Below, piece after piece: positions 30,087-37,980 of a DNA stretch of 52,040 nt. Below the pieces are notes generated by a model. That model worked only from the letters and a program-made list of their open reading frames with translations, made no database searches and was not told the DNA's origin. Where the stretch lies: contig DASZPJ010000008.1 in the NCBI GenBank assembly GCA_035550295.1, forward strand, positions 1 through 52,040, read 5' to 3'. The number at the start of each line of letters is the position of its first letter. Positions within the stretch are counted from its first letter, which is position 1. The position numbers were made by a program, and so were the translations under genes. This DNA is from DASZPJ01 sp035550295 (GTDB taxonomy: Bacteria; Patescibacteriota; Saccharimonadia; Saccharimonadales; UBA4665).

Positions 30087-30854
30087 TTAGTTGATTTGAG
30101 AGGTGTAAACCACGATGCGTTCATTGAAGTCGTTGGTGCCATAAATGACGTCGCCGCTGCAGCTGATTAGGTTCAGTCCTGGAACGCCGGATTTGATCGG
30201 GCTGAGTACCTGTTTCATATCAATATCGTTGGCACTGTAAGTTTTGACTGCCTCAACTTTGTAGCTGAAGACTTGCCTGTCGCCACGTTCAATCTGTACT
30301 TCATCGCCAGGCACCAGCCGATCCAATTCATAAAACACGCCGTTGGTTGTCCAGTCAGAAATGTGGCCGTCAACGAGCATCGCACCTTGTTGTCCAGGAC
30401 GCGCTGAGCCGTTATACCAAGCCGTGTCAAAAACGTTACCGGGTGTATTGATTGACCCATCGGGCGTTAAACCGACATTCAGCACGCGGGCATGGACACC
30501 AAGTTTAGGAATAGTTAGGTAACGCGGATCGGCGGCCGGCACCTCATAACTGGCAACCGCGGCCGACTTAGGCTTGGTTGTTTTGGGGAGTGGTGTCGAT
30601 TTACTAATGGAAGCCTGGGATTTTTTAGCCTGAGTTACGGCAGTCTGGTTGATCTGTGTATCTTGGTGGGCACCAAAAATACCGACCAAAATAACAGCCA
30701 AAGCTGACAACAATAAGACATTAGAAATGATCAGCCGATGGCTAATCTGCCGTGGCTGCTTGAGACTAACCGAGCCAAGAGACTTAGTTAGCTCGGCGGG
30801 CTGAGCGTCGGATAACGAAGGCCAAGCCTGCGAGTCCGCTTGCCAAAGCAACAT
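30087..30854 (-). CDS. Class F-like sortase
   Basis: A 255-residue protein with a cytoplasmic N-terminus, one TM helix (about 42-61) and an extracytoplasmic sortase barrel. The catalytic triad is present: H164 (LVDGHISDW), C232 (LISCSGDV) and R246 (NERIVVY). Sortases cleave a sorting signal and join the protein to the cell surface. The ATG lies inside the last 71 bases of the substrate-like gene upstream, preceded by AGAGG, so both are made from one message. Class F is judged from size and motif spacing. Confidence 0.88.
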   Translation of the reverse strand: MLLWQADSQAWPSLSDAQPAELTKSLGSVSLKQPRQISHRLIISNVLLLSALAVILVGIFGAHQDTQINQTAVTQAKKSQASISKSTPLPKTTKPKSAAVASYEVPAADPRYLTIPKLGVHARVLNVGLTPDGSINTPGNVFDTAWYNGSARPGQQGAMLVDGHISDWTTNGVFYELDRLVPGDEVQIERGDRQVFSYKVEAVKTYSANDIDMKQVLSPIKSGVPGLNLISCSGDVIYGTNDFNERIVVYTSQIN

Positions 30855-31539
30855 ACGTAATTAACCTCTGCGTGGTATTGAGTTGGAAAACACCGAAGCC
30901 GGTGTTGGGAGCACCCGGCAAGCTGCTAGTTCGCACCAACACACCGTTAATCAGGATGAAACCGGCGCTGCTGTTGTTGGCAGCATTAGCGTCAAAATAC
31001 GGCGGGTCTTCGCAAGGACCATCACAGTTATCTGGCAAGTAATCTGTGTAGGTTGCCGTGTCGGCTACCGAGCCAGCAGCTGTGGCTTTAGTAATCAAGG
31101 TCAGGCTGGCTGGCAAATCATCTTCGGCTGTAAACACCCAATTGCCATTGCTATAAGTTCCACCCGTCGCGCTCGAACTGACCAGGCTTAGATTCCCAGG
31201 CAAAACGTTAGTGACGGTGACAAAACCAAAGGCTGTCAGATCGTTCAAGCTATCATTGCTGGCTGAAAGACGAATAGTAATCGTGTCGCCAACTGCCGCC
31301 TTTACCGGACTGCTGGAACTGGTAGCAGTTACAAAATCACCATCGTTAACGCTGACTTGGGTAACCAGTGCTAGGTCACAGCCCACGGTTGTGAATTGTG
31401 GCTCCGGATCTTGTGGTGTTTCAGGCGGCAAGCAAACCACGTTAGTTGGGTTGGCAAAAGCCGGCGCAGCCAGTCCGACTGGAGCAACCAGCATCAAGCT
31501 GCAAGCCGCAGCAAGGATAATTGAACGAAATCGCTTCAT
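30784..31539 (-). CDS. Sortase-anchored surface protein with DUF11-like domain
   Basis: A 251-residue protein with a signal peptide (MKRFRSIILAAACSLMLVAP, cleavage near AFA-NP), one beta-sandwich DUF11-type domain (about 65-165: GDTITIRLSASNDSLNDLTA and VTNVLPGNLSLVSSSATGG) and a C-terminal sorting signal: LPGAPNTGF, a hydrophobic helix and RRSARRAN. The PNTG core and the adjoining sortase argue that it is the sortase substrate. Two cysteine pairs may form disulfides. The start has GGGAG about 7 nt upstream. Confidence 0.85.
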   Translation of the reverse strand: MKRFRSIILAAACSLMLVAPVGLAAPAFANPTNVVCLPPETPQDPEPQFTTVGCDLALVTQVSVNDGDFVTATSSSSPVKAAVGDTITIRLSASNDSLNDLTAFGFVTVTNVLPGNLSLVSSSATGGTYSNGNWVFTAEDDLPASLTLITKATAAGSVADTATYTDYLPDNCDGPCEDPPYFDANAANNSSAGFILINGVLVRTSSLPGAPNTGFGVFQLNTTQRLITYVALASGLAGLAFVIRRSARRAN

Positions 31540-31576
31540 AGATTAACTCCCGTCAAGAAAACCAATATTTTCGTTG

Positions 31577-31605
31577 ATCTTACCACTTAGTTGCTAGATC
31601 GTCAA
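31577..31605 (-). promoter_or_regulatory. Promoter of the surface protein-sortase operon
   Basis: The minus strand has TTGACG (31600-31605), a 17-bp spacer and TAAGAT (31577-31582). The leader is about 35 nt and has a GGGAG ribosome-binding site. It is divergent from the ychF promoter. Confidence 0.75.
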
Positions 31606-31658
31606 TATTACTATATTACTCTTATGCTTATTGGGTTGTGTCGTGATAGAATTAACAG

Positions 31659-31682
31659 ATGAAATTGAGGTTTAGCAAGTGA
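31659..31682 (+). CDS. Possible 7-residue leader peptide before ychF
   Basis: The frame MKLRFSK ends in a TGA that overlaps the ychF GTG start (GTGA, 31679-31682). The TAGAAT box (31647-31652, TG-extended) ends 6 nt before its ATG, so the transcript would begin at this tiny frame. Coupled re-initiation at ychF is plausible; GAGG inside the small frame could also serve ychF directly. Coding is unproven. Confidence 0.3.
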   Translation: MKLRFSK

Positions 31683-32755
31683 GCCTGAGCATTGGTATCG
31701 TTGGTTTGCCCAATGTTGGTAAGTCTACCCTGTTCAATGCCCTGACTGGCAGCAATATTTTGGCTGCGAATTATCCTTTTGCCACAATTGAGCCAAACAC
31801 CGGAATCGTGCCAGTACCAGATGCAAGGTTGCAGAAGTTGAGCGAACTATACAATGGTGCGCCGATCAAACCGGCGACCGTTACTTTTGTAGATATTGCC
31901 GGCTTGGTCGCTGGTGCCGCTGAAGGCGAAGGTTTAGGTAATAAATTCCTAAGCCATATCCGCACAACCAATGCGATAGTCCAAGTTGTTCGGGCTTTTG
32001 ACGACAGCAATGTGCAGCACGTTGACGAGCAGCAAGACCCGCAAAAAGACATTGATGTGATCAACACCGAGCTGGTCTTAGCCGACTTGCAGACTCTGCA
32101 AAATCGCCTGCCAAAGTTCCAAAAAGAAGCCAAAGCCAACCCCAAACTGAAGCCACTTGCCGACACTTACGACGCCGTGAACAAAATTTTGAACGATGGT
32201 GATCCTATCTGGAATCACCCGGAAATAGATCACGAATTGATTGCTGACCTGCAGCTGCTGACAACCAAGCCGATCATCTATTTGTTCAATGTCGATGAAG
32301 CCGGGTTGGCAGACGAAACCAAACACGCCGAACTGGCAAAATTAGTCGCGCCGGCCCAAGCTTTATTCGTCTGCGCCAAATTGGAAGACGAGCTAAAAAG
32401 CCTGGACGAAAATGATGCCGCCGAATTACTGGAAAGTTACGGCCAAGCTGAATCCGGTTTGCTGCAATTGATACATGCGGCCTACCAAACGCTTGGCCTG
32501 CAAAGTTACTTAACTGCTGGTGAAAAAGAAATTCGCGCCTGGACAATTGCACAAGGAGCAACTGCGCCGCAGGCAGCCGGTGTGATCCACGGTGACTTTG
32601 AGCGTGGCTTCATTGCCGCCGAAGTCGTCAGCTATTCCGATCTTATTGATGCCGGTTCCGTGGCCGCTGCCAAATCAGCCGGGAAAGTCCGTACCGAAGG
32701 CAAAACCTACGTTATGCAACCCGACGACGTTGTAGAATTCCGCTTCAACGTATAG
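31679..32755 (+). CDS. ychF: Redox-regulated ATPase/GTPase YchF (OLA1 family)
   Basis: A 358-residue protein. The G1 motif is GLPNVGKS (about 8-15), switch region NYPFATIEPN, G3 DIAGLV and the G4 position NVDE (YLFNVDEAG), which in this family favours ATP. The C-terminal TGS domain ends with the typical GKTYVMQPDDVVEFRFNV. YchF binds ribosomes and is linked to stress responses. The start is GTG. It converges with the next gene and overlaps it by 11 bp. Confidence 0.95.
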   Translation: MSLSIGIVGLPNVGKSTLFNALTGSNILAANYPFATIEPNTGIVPVPDARLQKLSELYNGAPIKPATVTFVDIAGLVAGAAEGEGLGNKFLSHIRTTNAIVQVVRAFDDSNVQHVDEQQDPQKDIDVINTELVLADLQTLQNRLPKFQKEAKANPKLKPLADTYDAVNKILNDGDPIWNHPEIDHELIADLQLLTTKPIIYLFNVDEAGLADETKHAELAKLVAPAQALFVCAKLEDELKSLDENDAAELLESYGQAESGLLQLIHAAYQTLGLQSYLTAGEKEIRAWTIAQGATAPQAAGVIHGDFERGFIAAEVVSYSDLIDAGSVAAAKSAGKVRTEGKTYVMQPDDVVEFRFNV

Positions 32756-33719
32756 CTGCCGGCTCAGTCGTTGGCTGGGCCTGGCTGTGGGCATGGAAGG
32801 ACGGACGGCCGAACTTACGGTTTCGTAGTGCCATTGGCAGTTTGGCTTTGGCAATCTTCAAAGGATTTATTTCCACGCCAGTATTGGCATCGATCTTCGG
32901 GTCATCTTGATCGTCAGAGCTTGTCGTTACCGCATTAGTGGCCGGCGAACGTTTACCAAATATTTCTTGTGTGCCCTCAGCATATAACTCTTGCAGCTGG
33001 GATGTAGCCGAAGGATTATTCGGTATGGCTGGTTGGCTTGGTAGCTCAGTTGTAAAATCCTGGGGAGCAGTAACTACCGGTGCTGGCATATCACCATGTT
33101 GCTCCCTGTATTGGGCCAACAACCCCTGGGCGTACAAAAAGTCTGCCAGTTCTGGTGACGGCTTCAGCGGATCCGGCGGTGCCGCTGGCGACATGCCGGA
33201 ATTTACTTGGTGCAGTTGCTGGCGTAATTGCTCCTGTTGCTGGTGCTGAGCAATTAAATAAGCCTGGAGCTGCTGGTTGATCTGCTCCAGGTGAACTTTT
33301 TGGTCTTCCTGGTGCGAGCTTTGCTTCTTTTTCAACTCAGCCATACAGTGCTGGACATGGTTGATTACTTTGCGCAGCCTTTGCTGGTTGTAGCTGCGGA
33401 ATTTCATGGTCTTTGATCCAGAAGCTATGGTAATGTTTGCTCCCAGCAGACGGTGGCTATAGTCAAGTTCGTTGATCTGGTCAAACCGCAAATCTTCGAC
33501 CGTCAGAAAATTGAGCGGTTTCTTATCGATAAGCAGCACGCGGATGTCAGTAGCTACAAGTAAAGCAAACCCGCCCTCATAAATACCGTTCACTAAATCA
33601 TAAATCTCTTCATCCGGTAATAATATATTGTGAAGCTCACCAACTTCTGCCTTTCCCCAGCCATGTGGTTTGAAATCCAGTTTTTTTAGTTGTTCCTGAA
33701 CGCTTTTTTTACTGACCAT
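32745..33719 (-). CDS. YokE-like PH-domain protein with Gln-rich C-terminus
   Basis: A 324-residue soluble protein. Residues about 30-130 form a PH fold (LPDEEIYDLVNGIYEGGFAL, LLVATDIRVLLIDKKPL, FDQINELDYSHRLLGANITI), similar to the YokE/SHOCT-associated PH family. A Gln-rich coiled coil (about 140-165) and a long Pro/Ser-rich disordered tail with a basic end follow. The function is unknown, and interaction with membrane or protein partners is possible. GAGGGAG lies 7-8 nt upstream of the ATG. Confidence 0.65.
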   Translation of the reverse strand: MVSKKSVQEQLKKLDFKPHGWGKAEVGELHNILLPDEEIYDLVNGIYEGGFALLVATDIRVLLIDKKPLNFLTVEDLRFDQINELDYSHRLLGANITIASGSKTMKFRSYNQQRLRKVINHVQHCMAELKKKQSSHQEDQKVHLEQINQQLQAYLIAQHQQQEQLRQQLHQVNSGMSPAAPPDPLKPSPELADFLYAQGLLAQYREQHGDMPAPVVTAPQDFTTELPSQPAIPNNPSATSQLQELYAEGTQEIFGKRSPATNAVTTSSDDQDDPKIDANTGVEINPLKIAKAKLPMALRNRKFGRPSFHAHSQAQPTTEPAAIR

Positions 33720-33792
33720 GGCACGCTCCCTCTTTACGAACTTAGTTTAGTCGCGGGCCAATAAAATGTTGGTAAGAATACTTACTACTTGC

Positions 33793-33865
33793 GTGAGATT
33801 TGTATCACACGAACAGGGGTAAGCTAACGCTTATGTTTGACTTTTAGAGTCAGAGTTGTCATGAT
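33793..33865 (+). promoter_or_regulatory. crp-like promoter with upstream CRP/FNR-type palindrome
   Basis: TTGACT (33837-33842), a 17-bp spacer and CATGAT (33860-33865) end 6 nt before the regulator's ATG. The inverted repeat GTGA-N8-TCAC (33793-33808) is centred 71.5 bp upstream of that ATG, a position used by CRP-type activators. Spacing is N8 in place of the CRP N6, so the assignment is tentative. Confidence 0.4.
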
Positions 33866-33871
33866 TTAGAT

Positions 33872-34525
33872 ATGCTCGCCACGCTTAAGCAGACAGCGGA
33901 ACTGGTGGACTTCTTCAGGGCAAATGGCGTTAAACAGACATTCAAAAAAGGTGACCTCGTAATCCGGCCAGGCGATTCCCCGCCCGGCATTTTTTATATT
34001 TACGAAGGCTTGGTCAAGGCCTACGACATAACCAAATATAACGAAGAGAACTTGCTCATCATCCGCAAGGCCGACGAGATTTTCCCACTTATTTGGGCGA
34101 TCACCGGCAACGAACGGCATATTATTTACCAGGCTTTGGCGCCAACCACCACTTGGCGGATTGATCGCAAAGACTTTTTGAAGTTCATGCATAGCACGCC
34201 GGACGCCCTTGCGCCGGTGCTGGATATGACCATCGAGATGTACCGTTTGCATGGCGACCGTATCTTGAATCTTGAGTACCGGACCGTCCGCGAAAGGATA
34301 ATTTCATTCTTGCTAACGACTTCCCAACGCTTCGGCAAAAATACGCCAGATGGGGTGCTGATCGAAGTGCCATTGCGCCACCAGGACATCGCCAGTTCGG
34401 TCAATGCCACCCGAGAAACTACCAGCCGAGAATTGTCCGCCCTAGAGCGTAAAGGCCTGTTGGCTGCCCGTAACTCATTTATCCTGCTAACAGACATCGA
34501 AGCCCTGCGCAAACACCTGAATTAG
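33872..34525 (+). CDS. Crp/Fnr family transcriptional regulator
   Basis: A 217-residue protein with an N-terminal cyclic-nucleotide-binding-type beta barrel (about 15-115: FKKGDLVIRPGDSPPGIFYI, YEGLVKAYDITKYNEENLLI), a dimerisation helix, and a C-terminal winged helix (about 145-212) with HQDIASSVNATRETTSRELS as the recognition helix region. FNR-type N-terminal cysteines are absent, so it is not an Fe-S oxygen sensor. The cAMP-binding RSA motif is not evident; the ligand is unknown. It is predicted leaderless and stops one base before the convergent next gene. Confidence 0.88.
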   Translation: MLATLKQTAELVDFFRANGVKQTFKKGDLVIRPGDSPPGIFYIYEGLVKAYDITKYNEENLLIIRKADEIFPLIWAITGNERHIIYQALAPTTTWRIDRKDFLKFMHSTPDALAPVLDMTIEMYRLHGDRILNLEYRTVRERIISFLLTTSQRFGKNTPDGVLIEVPLRHQDIASSVNATRETTSRELSALERKGLLAARNSFILLTDIEALRKHLN

Positions 34526-35182
34526 TTATTCCCAGTTGAGAACGATGTTTTCTACCGTTTCGATGGCAACCTTATGGTCCGGCACATCGTGCTGGTCGTA
34601 ATAATGGTCGGTGTCCATGAACTCAGCCGGTACGCTGAGACAGTAAATATCGTCGGCCAAAACGTGCATGTGGTCGACCGCCGCAATGCTAGCCAACGGT
34701 GTCGCAACAACCAATTTTTCAATCTTAATCGGCTTCAAAAACTCATAGGCCAAGTCCAGCGTGAAGGCATCCTTGATACCGTCCGATACCAAGATGATGT
34801 TATGGGCTTTTAGCAAACTTTTGTCGATCACGCCGCCGCTACCCAGTAGGCTGTTGAGTTCGTGCATGTGGGTAAGCTTTTCTTGTTCGATAATGCCGCG
34901 GTATTCGCCTAGTAGTTCATCAAGTTCCCCACTGGAATATTCGTGGTTGTACGAAACGACGCCTTCCGGTGTGATGCCTGCCACGGCTTTTGGCTCGCGC
35001 GGCAGCTTGATCTCGGCACTCAAGAGCATCATCATGACGCAGTGCAGTTGCTTGGCTATCTGGGCGCCGACCATTACGCCACCATCACTCAGGGCTACAA
35101 CGGCACAGTTTTCGTAGCGGTATTTAGGGGTTAGTTGGGTAGCCAGCATACGCCCAGCTTGAACCCGTGAGGCAAAGTACAT
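34526..35182 (-). CDS. Predicted phosphoribosyltransferase
   Basis: A 218-residue PRTase-fold protein: the opening FASRVQAGRMLATQL is typical of the COG1926-type family, followed by ALSDGGVMVGAQIAKQL and the PRPP-loop-like ILVSDGIKDAFTLDLAYEFL, where the usual DDG(I/V)ATG is changed to SDGIKDA. Loss of the first acidic pair could affect catalysis. The substrate is unknown. A TGC-TAAACT box ends 6 nt before the ATG, so it has its own leaderless transcript within the minus-strand run. Confidence 0.65.
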   Translation of the reverse strand: MYFASRVQAGRMLATQLTPKYRYENCAVVALSDGGVMVGAQIAKQLHCVMMMLLSAEIKLPREPKAVAGITPEGVVSYNHEYSSGELDELLGEYRGIIEQEKLTHMHELNSLLGSGGVIDKSLLKAHNIILVSDGIKDAFTLDLAYEFLKPIKIEKLVVATPLASIAAVDHMHVLADDIYCLSVPAEFMDTDHYYDQHDVPDHKVAIETVENIVLNWE

Positions 35183-35203
35183 GCCTAGAGTTTAGCACTC
35201 TGC

Positions 35204-35992
35204 TTATGCTTTGCGTAAAAGATAAAAGCGTTCCAGGTTGCCCTTTTCACCTGCAACTTGTGAATCGGCCTTGTCGAGAATTAAAAACTTTTGATGGGCC
35301 CAAGCCTCAAAGTCTTTCAAAATCTCGCGCCGCATTTTGTCGTTTTTGATAACGCCTTTGTGCTTGAGACTAGACTGTCCAGCTTCGAACTGCGGTTTCA
35401 CCATCGCCACAATTTGTGTTTGCTTTGAACTTAGACTCGCCACGTGCGGCAATATCTCGCGAAGCGATATAAAGCTGACATCGGCCACGACCAAATCAGG
35501 AATATCGTGGATGTGTGTCATCTCGAACGGAGTGGAGAGATCCGTTTTGATAGATTCCTCGGCTACACTCGGAATGACAAGTCGCACGTTGCGGATGTCG
35601 GTGCGTTCGTGCAGCTCAATCTGCGGGTTACCACGCAAACTTGGGTGTAGTTGGTCCGTCCCAACTTCCACGGCAATGACTTTGGCTGCACCATGTTGCA
35701 AAGCATAATCCGTAAATCCGCCGGTGCTGCTGCCCACGTCCAACACGGTTTTGCCGGCAAAATCGAGTTTAAGAACTTTGGCCACCGAAGATAGCTTCAA
35801 AGCCGCGCGGCTGACATATTGCTCTTTGGCCGTCAGCTCAACTTTATCTGTTTCGCTAACCGAAAAACCAGGTTTGGTCTGAACTTTTCCATTCACCTTA
35901 ACTTCGCCCAGCTTGATGAAGCTCTCCGCCTGACTACGCGACTGAACTAAACCAAGCTGTGTGAGCTTTTGATCGAGCCGGACTTTAGGCAT
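35204..35992 (-). CDS. tlyA: TlyA family rRNA 2'-O-methyltransferase
   Basis: A 262-residue protein with an S4 RNA-binding domain (about 3-60: RLDQKLTQLGLVQSRSQAES) and an FtsJ-type methyltransferase domain with SAM motif VLDVGSSTGGFTDYAL (about 83-98), DLVVADVSFISLRE and MVKPQFEAG. It is expected to methylate rRNA cytidines. An insertion of about 20 residues (IPSVAEESIKTDLSTPFEMT) between the IRN and DLVVADVSF elements comes from a dispersed repeat. It begins one base after the efp stop, with AAGGAA as ribosome-binding site. Confidence 0.92.
   Translation of the reverse strand: MPKVRLDQKLTQLGLVQSRSQAESFIKLGEVKVNGKVQTKPGFSVSETDKVELTAKEQYVSRAALKLSSVAKVLKLDFAGKTVLDVGSSTGGFTDYALQHGAAKVIAVEVGTDQLHPSLRGNPQIELHERTDIRNVRLVIPSVAEESIKTDLSTPFEMTHIHDIPDLVVADVSFISLREILPHVASLSSKQTQIVAMVKPQFEAGQSSLKHKGVIKNDKMRREILKDFEAWAHQKFLILDKADSQVAGEKGNLERFYLLRKA
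35516..35579. repeat. 64-bp dispersed repeat inserted in frame in tlyA
   Basis: The ends are TGTCATCTCGA and (on the other strand) TGTCATTCCGA; the interior holds GGAGTGGAGAGATCC and GATTCCTCGG. This form matches interspersed TGTCAT...ATGACA repeats common in many bacterial genomes. The tlyA frame remains open through it. Confidence 0.8.
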
Positions 35993-35993
35993 C

Positions 35994-36560
35994 TTATTCC
36001 TTCACGCGCTCGCGGTAGGCGCCAGTGGTCGTGTCAACAGATATCAGGTCGCCAGTTTTGATGAACGCCGGGACTTTGATGGTGATGCCAGTTTCCAGCG
36101 TGGCGTCTTTGGTGATGGCGCTGCTGGTGTCGCCTTTCACGGCGTCTTCGGTGTAAGTCACCAGCAAGGGTACATTCTTGGGCAATTCCACGTTGATCGG
36201 CCGATCGCTGAAGAATTGCAGCTGGACTTTATCACCTTCTTTAATGTAGCCGGCACCGTCGCCAACGAGGTCGGCCGGCACTTCAAATTGGTCAAACGTC
36301 GCTTCGTTCATGAAGAAGTACGTGCTGCCGTCATTGTACAAATATTGCACAGTCTCGGTCGTGACATCGGCAGAATCCAATTGTTCGTTACCCTTGAAAG
36401 TCTTTTCCAACACTTTGCCGTCGATCAGGCTTTTGATGCGCACATTCACAATGCTGCCACCGCGACCCATCACCTTTTGCTTGTAATCAACCACGCGAAA
36501 AGGCTCGCCCTCCCACTGGAAGACAGTACCCTTTTTTAGGTCAGTAATTGATAGTGCCAT
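35994..36560 (-). CDS. efp: Translation elongation factor P
   Basis: A 188-residue protein with three beta domains. EF-P binds between the ribosomal P and E sites and relieves stalling at polyproline. The tip loop reads KQKVMGRGGSIVNV, with Arg33 where many bacteria have a modifiable Lys; Arg is the residue rhamnosylated by EarP in some groups, but no modification gene is in the window. Domain III ends with GAYRERVKE. AGAGGAG lies before the ATG, 3 bp after the NUDIX stop. Confidence 0.96.
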   Translation of the reverse strand: MALSITDLKKGTVFQWEGEPFRVVDYKQKVMGRGGSIVNVRIKSLIDGKVLEKTFKGNEQLDSADVTTETVQYLYNDGSTYFFMNEATFDQFEVPADLVGDGAGYIKEGDKVQLQFFSDRPINVELPKNVPLLVTYTEDAVKGDTSSAITKDATLETGITIKVPAFIKTGDLISVDTTTGAYRERVKE

Positions 36561-36563
36561 AGG

Positions 36564-36965
36564 TTACTCCTCTATATGTTCAAGCACGTAACGTGCTGCT
36601 TCGCTCAAATCGTCCCGTATCAATGCGTCTTCTCTAGTATAAACTTCCACACCGGCGCCTTCGTAAACTGCAAAGTTGGCATCCGGGACCACTGCTTGAT
36701 AGATATGGAAGTCAACATCTGCCTCACCGTGAACCTGCGATGGAAGTTGAAAATCCATTAGATGTGACAGTAGCAGACTTGCCGCATCAAGCGATGTTTC
36801 TTCGCCAAGCTCACGAACCATTGCCTTGGCAGGCAGCTCATCCAGCTCCACGTGACCACCGAAGAAGCCCAGCTTATGCGGGCTTAGTCGGGGACTACCA
36901 TCTCGACGCTGAAAAACAACTTTTCCGTCAGGTAATCGCAGTAAGGCCACGGCAATTTCAGTCAT
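36564..36965 (-). CDS. NUDIX hydrolase
   Basis: A 133-residue single-domain protein. The Nudix box GX5EX7REUXEEXGU is present as GHVELDELPAKAMVRELGEE (about 37-56), with the metal-binding REXXEE glutamates. It hydrolyses a nucleoside diphosphate derivative of unknown identity; the family includes sanitising and RNA-decapping enzymes. It is coupled between rpsR (3-bp gap) and efp (3-bp gap). Confidence 0.9.
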   Translation of the reverse strand: MTEIAVALLRLPDGKVVFQRRDGSPRLSPHKLGFFGGHVELDELPAKAMVRELGEETSLDAASLLLSHLMDFQLPSQVHGEADVDFHIYQAVVPDANFAVYEGAGVEVYTREDALIRDDLSEAARYVLEHIEE

Positions 36966-36968
36966 TGC

Positions 36969-37172
36969 CTAGTTGTTAGCTACGAATGGTAGCAATGCGA
37001 TGTGACGAGCGCGCTTGATAGCGACGCTCAATCGGCGCTGCTGGGACTCAGTCAGGCCGGTCTTCTTGCGTGACTCAATCTGTCCGTAAACATTTACGTA
37101 ACGCTGCAGCGTTTTGACATCCTTGTAGTCAAAAAACGCGACGTCCGTGCGGTGTTTAAAAATCTTTGCCAT
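36969..37172 (-). CDS. rpsR: 30S ribosomal protein S18
   Basis: A 67-residue protein containing the S18 core: VAFFDYKDVKTLQRYVNVYG, then QQRRLSVAIKRARHIALLPF. It pairs with S6 on the 30S platform. AAGGAG is 6-7 nt before the ATG. The usual S6-SSB-S18 order is interrupted here by one small gene. Confidence 0.96.
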   Translation of the reverse strand: MAKIFKHRTDVAFFDYKDVKTLQRYVNVYGQIESRKKTGLTESQQRRLSVAIKRARHIALLPFVANN

Positions 37173-37181
37173 TTCTTCTCC

Positions 37182-37427
37182 TTATTCTAATAGTTCCCCG
37201 GTAGTTGTGGCCCTGCGGGCTGCCTCTACAATGTCATGCATTGTGTCAGTAGGAATCTGTCTAATTTCACTACCCTCGTATCCAATTTTTAATGCTGTTG
37301 CCACTGTCTCAAAAAGAAACATGCCGCTTGTGCGCTCTTGATCGCTTGCTGTTGATACCAATGTATCAACTGATCGCTGAGCAAACTCACCTAATTGTGG
37401 CGCTTCGCGTGGACCTTCCACTGTCAT
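37182..37427 (-). CDS. Hypothetical 81-residue protein between ssb and rpsR
   Basis: A soluble, mildly acidic protein (MTVEGPREAPQLGEFAQRSV...), probably helical, with no recognised domain. The start has GGAG about 10 nt upstream that overlaps the ssb stop codon. It interrupts the otherwise conserved rpsF-ssb-rpsR set, so it may be lineage-specific cargo of that operon. Confidence 0.6.
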   Translation of the reverse strand: MTVEGPREAPQLGEFAQRSVDTLVSTASDQERTSGMFLFETVATALKIGYEGSEIRQIPTDTMHDIVEAARRATTTGELLE

Positions 37428-37441
37428 ATCGTTTGGTACTC

Positions 37442-37930
37442 CTAAAACGGGATGTCGTCGAGGTTGATCGGTTCGTCGCCGATGTCTTCGATGACGACGT
37501 CATCTTTCTTTGGACTCTTGCTGGGTTTTGGCTTGTCTGCCGGGGCTGAATCGCTAGATCCACCGCTAAAGCTACTGCCGCCTTCTCCGCCTTCGCCACC
37601 GCGACCATCTAGGAAGGTTACGTCGTTGGCCAGGACTTCCACTTTGCTCCGCTTGTTGCCGTCTTGCTCCCAGCTGCGTGACTGCAAGCGTCCTTGGACG
37701 AGGCAGCGGCGGCCCTTGCTAAGGTACTGTGCAACGCGTTCGGCCAGTGGCCCCCAACAGACACAATCGATGTAGTCGGTGGCTTCTTGCCATTCGCCCG
37801 ATTGGTCTTTGTAGGCGCGGTTAAGTGCGAGACTGAAGCTCGTCACATTTTGGCCGTTCGGCGTTTGCCGCAGTTCTGGATCTCGAGTGAGATTCCCCAT
37901 TAAAGTTACTTGGTTGAGACTTCGTGCCAT
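37442..37930 (-). CDS. ssb: Single-stranded DNA-binding protein
   Basis: A 162-residue protein. The OB fold spans about 1-107 (NQVTLMGNLTRDPELRQTPN, YIDCVCWGPLAERVAQYLSK, GRRCLVQGRLQSRSW), followed by a Gly/Ser- and Lys-rich disordered linker and the acidic tip DDIPF that recruits partner proteins. GGGG (AAAGGGG) lies upstream of the ATG. Confidence 0.96.
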   Translation of the reverse strand: MARSLNQVTLMGNLTRDPELRQTPNGQNVTSFSLALNRAYKDQSGEWQEATDYIDCVCWGPLAERVAQYLSKGRRCLVQGRLQSRSWEQDGNKRSKVEVLANDVTFLDGRGGEGGEGGSSFSGGSSDSAPADKPKPSKSPKKDDVVIEDIGDEPINLDDIPF

Positions 37931-37980
37931 CTGGCATCCCCTTTCTTGTAGGAAACTATGTCCTTTAGGTTGGTAAACTT

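Noticed and set aside
33872..34525. FNR-type oxygen sensor
   Set aside because: The N-terminal cysteine cluster needed for Fe-S binding is missing.
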